A stretch of 37,723 bases of DNA. It comes from an uncultured Magnetospirillum sp. (GTDB lineage Bacteria > Pseudomonadota > Alphaproteobacteria > Rhodospirillales > Magnetospirillaceae). The stretch lies in the NCBI RefSeq assembly GCF_903853455.1, contig NZ_CAINTR010000022.1, positions 1 through 37,723 of the forward strand, read 5' to 3'. Below are positions 31,552 to 37,723 of this stretch, piece after piece. Under the pieces are notes generated by a model, which searched no databases, was not told the origin of the DNA, and saw nothing but the letters and a program-made list of their open reading frames with translations. Each line of letters starts with the position of its first letter. Within the stretch, counting starts at the first letter, position 1. The position numbers were made by a program, and so were the translations under genes.

Positions 31552-32736
31552 CTACCCGACCTCTTCGGTCTTGGCGATCAGGATGTCGCCACAGCCGATG
31601 GCGCGGTCCTTGCCGTTCTGCTTGGCGGCATACATGCGCTGGTCGGCTTTTTCCACCAGCTCCGCCCAGGTCAGCACGCCGTCGACGATCCGTTCGGCGA
31701 CACCGATGGAGGCGGTGAGCGGCTTGCCGTCGGGCCGCATGCCCAGACCCGCCGCCCGCATGCGGCTGATGGCGATCATGGCGCCGGAGGGGTCGGTGCC
31801 AGGCATCACCGTCAGGAACTCCTCGCCGCCCCAACGGATCAGGATGTCGCCGCGCCGCAGGACCTTGCGCAAGCTGGCGGAGGCGGCCCGCAGGGCGGAA
31901 TCGCCCTCCTCATGCCCGAATTTGTCGTTGATGGACTTGAAGTTGTCGAGATCGACGAAGGCCAGGGACAGCGGCGCCTGCGACCGCGCGGCGCTGACGA
32001 ATTGCTGGACCAGCATCTCCTCGCCGACCCGGCGGTTATAGGCGCGGGTCAGGCCATCGTGGGAGGATTGGTCCACCAGCTGGCTCATGAAGTGCAACTG
32101 GCTCATGCCCGCCAGGGTGGACACCATGGCCAGCAGCAGCAGCCACTGCGCCCCCAGATGCGACGCGAACGGCAGCAACTGGTAGCCCAGCACGCCGGTC
32201 AGGAAATACGCCGCCAGCAAGGGCAGCGCCAGCAGGGCGCCCTCCACCGCGGTGATGGGGAACACCGACAGGCCGGCGACCATGACGAAGGGCAGGAAGG
32301 CGTAGCCGGCGGCGATGACCTGCTGCGCCGGATCGGTGATGGCGAACTGCCCCAGCAGCGGATGGCTGATCAGGAAGAACACCGTGGGAATCACCAGCAG
32401 CCAGACCAGCGACCACCGCGCCACCACCACGCTGTCGGAACCGCGATAGGACAGGGCCAGCAGAGCAAAGGCAATGCTGGCCAGAACACGCAGCGCCGCC
32501 AAGTACAGGGCCAGCGAGGTCTCGAAGATCACAAGGTCGACGGGTATCCACAGCGGGGTCAGAATGGCGAATGTCGCCGCCACCAGACGCACACGCGAAA
32601 GGATCAGCAAAGCCCGCCGACGTTGAACGAAGGCCGACTGCCGCGTCGGGAGAAACAGGTCGAAAATCTCCGCCATCGCCATTCCGGAGAATACGGTAGC
32701 GAGAACTTTTTTTATAAACTCTTTGATAACAATCAC
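31552..32736 (-). CDS. Membrane-bound diguanylate cyclase (GGDEF)
   Basis: A 394-residue protein with about six transmembrane helices (about 25-215) and a C-terminal GGDEF domain (about 225-385). The active-site motif is RWGGEEF, and the inhibitory I-site RRGD lies five residues before it, matching the PleD spacing, so product inhibition is expected. The domain opens with DGLTRAYNRR and FVDLDNFKSINDKFGHEEGD. It makes cyclic di-GMP from GTP; the membrane part has no recognised sensor domain. The GTG at 32736 was chosen because AAGGAAG lies 7 bases upstream and it opens a positively charged first helix. The ATG codons near 32688 are alternatives. Confidence 0.9.
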   Translation of the reverse strand: MIVIKEFIKKVLATVFSGMAMAEIFDLFLPTRQSAFVQRRRALLILSRVRLVAATFAILTPLWIPVDLVIFETSLALYLAALRVLASIAFALLALSYRGSDSVVVARWSLVWLLVIPTVFFLISHPLLGQFAITDPAQQVIAAGYAFLPFVMVAGLSVFPITAVEGALLALPLLAAYFLTGVLGYQLLPFASHLGAQWLLLLAMVSTLAGMSQLHFMSQLVDQSSHDGLTRAYNRRVGEEMLVQQFVSAARSQAPLSLAFVDLDNFKSINDKFGHEEGDSALRAASASLRKVLRRGDILIRWGGEEFLTVMPGTDPSGAMIAISRMRAAGLGMRPDGKPLTASIGVAERIVDGVLTWAELVEKADQRMYAAKQNGKDRAIGCGDILIAKTEEVG

Positions 32737-32857
32737 CTGGCGGCTTCCTTTTGTTTGAACCACCGGCAACGACCGTAATGCGGGACTGGAATCGTTGCAA
32801 GGGAAAGTCCAGACCAAAGGATCATCCCTGCCTTTCACCACGCCGCCAATCCCGCGA

Positions 32858-32893
32858 TTGACGGGAGACCCGATAATTCGGTATTACAATACC
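32858..32893 (+). promoter_or_regulatory. Promoter with overlapping palindromic operator for paaI-thiolase-paaK
   Basis: TTGACG (32858-32863) and TATTAC (32882-32887) are 18 bp apart. Over the -10 lies a perfect inverted repeat GGTATT-AC-AATACC (32880-32893), 22 bp before the paaI ATG. A repressor bound there would block RNA polymerase. This would suit an aromatic-CoA responsive regulator, but no regulator gene adjoins. The remainder of the 32737-32915 gap shows nothing else clear. Confidence 0.45.
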
Positions 32894-32915
32894 TAATTAA
32901 ACGCGGAGGAAGAGC

Positions 32916-33355
32916 ATGCCTGATCGGCGCAACGCCCAGATCCTGGCGGAGCGGGTCGCCGCCGCCATCGGCGAGCGCGACGCGGTGTCGCGCTTCCTCG
33001 GCATCGCCGTCGACCAGGTCGGCCCCGGCTTCGCCCGCCTGTCCATGACGGTGACCGCCGACATGCTGAACGGCGTCGGCACCTGCCACGGCGGCCTCAG
33101 CTTCACCCTGGCCGACACCGCCTTCGCCTATGCCTGCAACTCCCACAACCGGGTCGGCGTCGCGCTGTCGTGCACCGTCACCTATCCCGCCGCGGCTCAG
33201 TTGGGCGACCGCCTGACCGCCGAGTGCCGTGAAATCCACAGCAAGGGCCGCAACGGCACCTACGACTGCACCGTCACCCGCCAGGATGGCGAGGTGGTGG
33301 CGCTGTTCCGCGGCCAATGCCGGATCATCAAGGGCCATTTCGTCGAAGGAATTGA

Positions 33356-33359
<4 letters not shown>
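32916..33359 (+). CDS. paaI: Hydroxyphenylacetyl-CoA-type thioesterase PaaI
   Basis: A 147-residue hotdog-fold thioesterase. [20 protein letters not shown] contains the HGG active-site motif with the following acidic residue on the central helix, and [20 protein letters not shown] is typical of PaaI. It hydrolyses (hydroxy)phenylacetyl-CoA or ring-modified derivatives and is thought to release trapped CoA. ATG 32916 follows GCGGAGGAAGAGC. The stop overlaps the thiolase start. Together with paaK downstream, this is a small phenylacetate unit; the ring epoxidase genes paaABCDE are not in the window. Confidence 0.92.
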
Positions 33360-34561
<1,202 letters not shown>

Positions 34562-34619
34562 TTTAATTCACATCCGGCGAAGGCTCCGTCAGAGGGCCTC
34601 GCCACCCCGGGAGGAACCC

Positions 34620-35948
34620 ATGTCCAACTCTGCCCACCGGCGCGTCCCGCCGTCCAAGGATCTGCTCGACCCCATCGAATATGCCGGCCGGGACGAGATC
34701 ACCGCTCTTCAGACCAGCCGCATGAAGTGGTCGCTGACCCACGCCTACACCAACGTGGAACACTACCGCAAGAAGTGCCAGGACAAGGGCGTCCACCCCG
34801 ACGACTTCAAGGAGTTGAAGGACCTCGCCAAGTTCCCCTTCACCACCAAGGCCGACCTGCGCGACACCTATCCCTTCGGCATGTTCGCGGTGCCCATGGA
34901 CGACGTGGTCCGCGTCCATGCCAGCTCGGGCACCACCGGCAAGCCCACCGTGGTCGGCTACACCCAGAACGACATCACCATGTGGGCCGGCGTCATGGCG
35001 CGGTCCATCCGCGCCGCCGGCGGCCGCCGCAAGGACAAGTGCCACATCTCCTACGGCTACGGACTGTTCACCGGCGGTCTGGGCGCCCATTACGGGGCGG
35101 AAAAGCTGGGCTGCACCGTCATTCCCATGTCGGGAGGCCAGACCGAGAAGCAGATCCAGCTGATCTGCGACTTCAAGCCCGAGATCATCATGGTGACGCC
35201 CAGCTACATGCTGGCCATCGCCGACGAAATGGACCGCATGGGCGTCGATACCAAGACCTGCTCGCTGGAAGTGGGCATCTTCGGCGCCGAACCGTGGACC
35301 GACGCCATGCGCGCCGAAATCGAGGCCCGCATGGGCATCGAGGCGGTGGACGTCTACGGCCTGTCGGAGGTGATCGGCCCCGGCGTCGCCTGTGAATGCG
35401 TCGAGACCAAGGACGGCCTGCATCTGTGGGAGGATCACTTCTATCCGGAGATCATCGATCCCCACACCGGCGAGGTGCTGCCCGACGGCTCCATGGGCGA
35501 GCTGGTGTTCACCAGCCTGACCAAGGAGGCGCTGCCCATCATCCGCTACCGCACCCGCGACCTGACCCAGCTGCTGCCCGGCACGGCGCGCAGCTTCCGC
35601 CGCATGGGCAAGATCACCGGGCGGTCCGACGACATGCTGATCATCCGCGGCGTCAACGTCTTCCCGACCCAGGTGGAGGAGTTGATCCTGAAGGACTACC
35701 GCCTGGCGCCGCATTACCAGTTGGAGGTCACCCGCGACGGCCATCTGGATTCGGTGACGGTCAACGTGGAGGTCCGCGCCGACCAGCCCTTCGACGACAC
35801 CGCCCTGGAAGCGGCGGCCAAGGATCTGCAACACCATATCAAGAGCTTCATCGGCATCAGCACCAGGGTCAACGTGCTGGCCCCCAACTCCATCGAGCGG
35901 AGCATGGGCAAGGCGCGGCGCGTGATCGACAAGCGCCCGAAGGGATAA
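34620..35948 (+). CDS. paaK: Phenylacetate-CoA ligase PaaK
   Basis: A 442-residue adenylate-forming ligase activating phenylacetate to phenylacetyl-CoA with ATP. The phosphate-binding loop HASSGTTGKPTVVGYT lies at about residues 100-115. YGLSEVIGPGVACEC, DGSMGELVFTSLTKEALPII and YRTRDLTQLL are typical, and the C-terminal domain starts near GRSDDMLIIRGVNVFPTQVE (pieces quoted). Normal family length. ATG 34620 follows GGGAGGA. It is 58 bp after the thiolase gene, with no terminator between, and a GC-rich terminator follows. In anaerobic aromatic metabolism PaaK can feed alpha-oxidation as well as the aerobic paa route; which applies is not visible here. Confidence 0.94.
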   Translation: MSNSAHRRVPPSKDLLDPIEYAGRDEITALQTSRMKWSLTHAYTNVEHYRKKCQDKGVHPDDFKELKDLAKFPFTTKADLRDTYPFGMFAVPMDDVVRVHASSGTTGKPTVVGYTQNDITMWAGVMARSIRAAGGRRKDKCHISYGYGLFTGGLGAHYGAEKLGCTVIPMSGGQTEKQIQLICDFKPEIIMVTPSYMLAIADEMDRMGVDTKTCSLEVGIFGAEPWTDAMRAEIEARMGIEAVDVYGLSEVIGPGVACECVETKDGLHLWEDHFYPEIIDPHTGEVLPDGSMGELVFTSLTKEALPIIRYRTRDLTQLLPGTARSFRRMGKITGRSDDMLIIRGVNVFPTQVEELILKDYRLAPHYQLEVTRDGHLDSVTVNVEVRADQPFDDTALEAAAKDLQHHIKSFIGISTRVNVLAPNSIERSMGKARRVIDKRPKG

Positions 35949-35972
35949 AAGCCCCCTCCCCCACTTGAACAG

Positions 35973-35998
35973 CGCCCGGGCACGGCCGCCCGGGCGTT
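35973..35998 (+). terminator. Terminator-like hairpin after paaK
   Basis: CGCCCGGGC (35973-35981), loop ACGGCC, GCCCGGGCG (35988-35996), then TTCC. A perfect 9-bp GC stem with only a short T-tract, 25 bp after the paaK stop. Confidence 0.6.
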
Positions 35999-36346
35999 CC
36001 TGGACGTCCTGACCTCCAACGCGGCCAAGGGCTCGCATTGGCGCCTATCCCGGCTGGGCGCATCACTGATGATGTTCGAGGTTTGGGAGGTAGGGGCACG
36101 CCTCCGCACGGATGACGGATGCTTCCATTGGAGCAATAGTCGCACTATAGTTGAATATCGCAATATCCGTAGCAGTGCCTATTTTCCCCCTTCGTATATG
36201 CGAGTACAGTCTCCCTATGCCTTTTGGTCTATGCCGTACGCAGCGTGCTCTCCGCTGCGGCAAGACCTCCCCGGGCCAGATCGAGGCGCTCCGCGCCAGC
36301 GCGCTGGCCGTTGCGACGGGGCTGAAACGGCAAAGGGGAGACCGCC
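35999..36346. other. Gene-free region upstream of the chemoreceptor gene
   Basis: About 350 bp without a supported ORF. The middle (about 36120-36230) is markedly more AT-rich than its surroundings, with near-repeats AATATCGCA and AATATCCGT at 36153-36171, and is the likely promoter region. GGAGG ... CCTCC (about 36087-36107) can form a small hairpin. The ribosome site AAGGGGAG (36333-36340) precedes the chemoreceptor ATG. Confidence 0.4.
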
Positions 36347-37657
36347 ATGCCGATGCTTTCGAACCTTCGCATTTCCACTCGGCTTGCTGCGGGCTTCGTG
36401 GTTGTCCTGGCGCTGACGGCCATACTGGGCGTCGTCGGAATAACCAGCGCGACCAGACTGGCCGACCTCACCGTCCGCTTCCACGACCACCCCTTCACCG
36501 TCATCGACAATATCGGCCGCGCCCGCGTCGCCTATCGGACCATGCGCATGTTCACGCGCGACGTCATCCTGGCCGAAACGCCGCAGGAGCTGGCGGCGGC
36601 CGAAGCCGGACTGGCGAGCGAGGAAAAGGTCTATTTAAGTTCCCTGCAAGCGGCCAAGGACGCTTTTCTCGGCGACAAGAGCAAATTCGACGAATCCCTC
36701 GCCGCCTATACCAGCTACAAGGCTGTGGTCGATGACATCACGGCCAAGATGAAGGCCGGGGACCGAACCGCGGCCATGGCGCTTCTACGCGGCAGGGGAG
36801 CCGAGGTGTCGCGCCTGACCGCGGAAAAGAACATGGCGATCTGGGACTTCGCCCAGCAGAAGGCCGACGCCTTCATGGCAACCGCCGCCAGCACCTCCGC
36901 CGAGGTGGTGCGACTTTCCATCGGCCTGCTGGTCGCGTCGCTGATCGCCGGCGGCGCCATCGCGTTTTTCACCGCCCGCTCCATCTCCCGCCCGGTCAAC
37001 GCCATGACCGGGGTGATGAGCGAACTGGCCGGCAACAACCTGACGGTCCAGGTTCCCTTCGCCGAACGCCGCGACGAGATCGGCGCCATGGCCAAATCGG
37101 TGGGCCACTTCAAGGACCAACTGCTGCGGGTCCGGCAGTTGGAAGCCGACCAGGAGGAACAGAAGCGCCAAGCCGAGGTCGACCGCCTCGCCGCCATGCG
37201 CAAGATGGCCGATTCCTTCGAAAGCAGTGTCGGCAAGGTGATCGAAACCGTCACCTCCGCCGCCACCGAGCTTCAGGCGGCGTCGAGCCAGATGGCCGGC
37301 ACCGCCACCGAGACCAGCGCCCAGGCCACCACCGTGGCGGCATCGGCGCAGCAGGCCTCGGCCAATGTCCAGACCGTCGCCTCGGCCACCGAGGAACTGG
37401 CGGCCTCCATCAAGGAAATCGCCCATCAGGTGGAACGGTCGCAGTCGGTGTCCGCCCATGCCGGACAGGAAGTGAACACCACCACCACCCGGGTGCGGGC
37501 GCTGTCCGACAGCGTCAGCAAGATCGGCGAGATCGTCAAGCTGATCAACGACATCGCGGCGCAGACCAACCTGCTGGCGCTGAACGCCACAGTGTCTCGT
37601 TCTATTAAACAAGCACAATTTTCGCCATGGTATGAGCCGATCTCCGTCGCCGCCTGA
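36347..37657 (+). pseudogene. Methyl-accepting chemotaxis protein, truncated by inserted DNA
   Basis: A transmembrane chemoreceptor broken inside its signalling domain. TM1 (about 13-33), a four-helix-type periplasmic domain (about 35-188), TM2 (about 190-212), a HAMP domain (about 213-265, RSISRPVNAMTGVMSELAGN) and the first half of the cytoplasmic signalling domain are normal. After IAAQTNLLALNAT (about residue 415, nucleotide 37590) the expected IEAARAGE hairpin tip is missing. The frame instead reads 22 unrelated residues (starting VSRSIKQAQF) to a stop at 37657. Without the tip it cannot bind CheA/CheW, so it is probably non-functional unless the window end reflects an assembly junction. 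Confidence 0.88.
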
Positions 37658-37723
37658 CGCTGGCCGAAGGGCAATGCGGGATCGATGCCCTGCCCATGAG
37701 GCCGCCCATCATGCCGCCCTGTC
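37591..37723. mobile_element. Foreign DNA joined to the chemoreceptor gene, probable IS end
   Basis: From about 37591 the sequence no longer continues the chemoreceptor, and the first 40 bases are AT-richer (AGTGTCTCGTTCTATTAAAC at the boundary). On the minus strand a frame is open from the window edge to a TAA at 37607-37605, encoding about 38 Arg-rich residues ending in MAKIVLV, possibly the end of a transposase or an accessory ORF. I do not recognise the family. An insertion sequence end is the simplest reading; a rearrangement or contig chimera is possible. Confidence 0.4.

Overview
The window reads as one continuous piece of a high-GC alphaproteobacterial chromosome. The gene set fits Rhodospirillales and most resembles Magnetospirillum-type denitrifiers. 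Evidence includes alphaproteobacterial families (UPF0262, DUF2155, NDUFA12, DUF1127), the neighbourhood hisG-hisD-UPF0262-phosphatase-infA-maf, a heme d1 operon, a bacteriohemerythrin and a class II ribonucleotide reductase. The genus is an inference; no magnetosome gene is present. Both ends abut apparent mobile DNA: the first codons of an IS110-type transposase on the left, and a chemoreceptor gene broken off mid-domain on the right. This is what a draft contig bounded by insertion sequences looks like.

Layout. 1-2500: IS fragment, fliN, two uncharacterised proteins and an alpha/beta hydrolase. 2680-7890 (minus strand): a compact heme d1 biosynthesis operon, nirC-nirF-nirD-nirL-nirG-nirH-nirJ plus a flavoredoxin-like gene, mostly with overlapping stop and start codons. 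It is divergent from two overlapping Crp/Fnr regulators (8042-9533), and two DNR/FNR-like boxes lie in the shared promoter region. 9594-11734 (minus): periplasmic DsbA-like protein, yacG and an RNase G/E. 11990-12608: a ribbon-helix-helix/PIN toxin-antitoxin pair. 12589-14708 (minus): an OmpR-type two-component system. 14853-20243 (plus): hisG, hisD, UPF0262, a phosphatase-like protein, infA, maf and a polytopic glycosyltransferase-like protein. 20334-22180 (minus): nicotinamide phosphoribosyltransferase with a bacteriohemerythrin. 22351-23888: aat and a DUF1275 membrane protein. 23891-25673 (minus): NDUFA12, two MlaD-like proteins and DUF2155. 26041-29718: nrdJ behind a long leader that can fold. 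29823-32736: a solute-binding protein, DUF1127, RidA and a diguanylate cyclase. 32916-35948: paaI, a thiolase and paaK, a short phenylacetate/aromatic-CoA operon. 36347 to the end: the broken chemoreceptor.

The most unusual signal is a dispersed hairpin repeat with five copies (about 174, 4823, 7466, 17749 and 20246) and a shared core. Its first hairpin keeps pairing while its bases change between copies. Two copies sit inside the nir operon. One is read in frame as most of the N-terminal extension of NirH. The other supplies the start codon and signal-peptide n-region of NirF, with the ATG buried in a perfect stem. A second candidate is the nrdJ leader, which can form a three-way junction (25894-25987) without an obvious cobalamin-riboswitch core.
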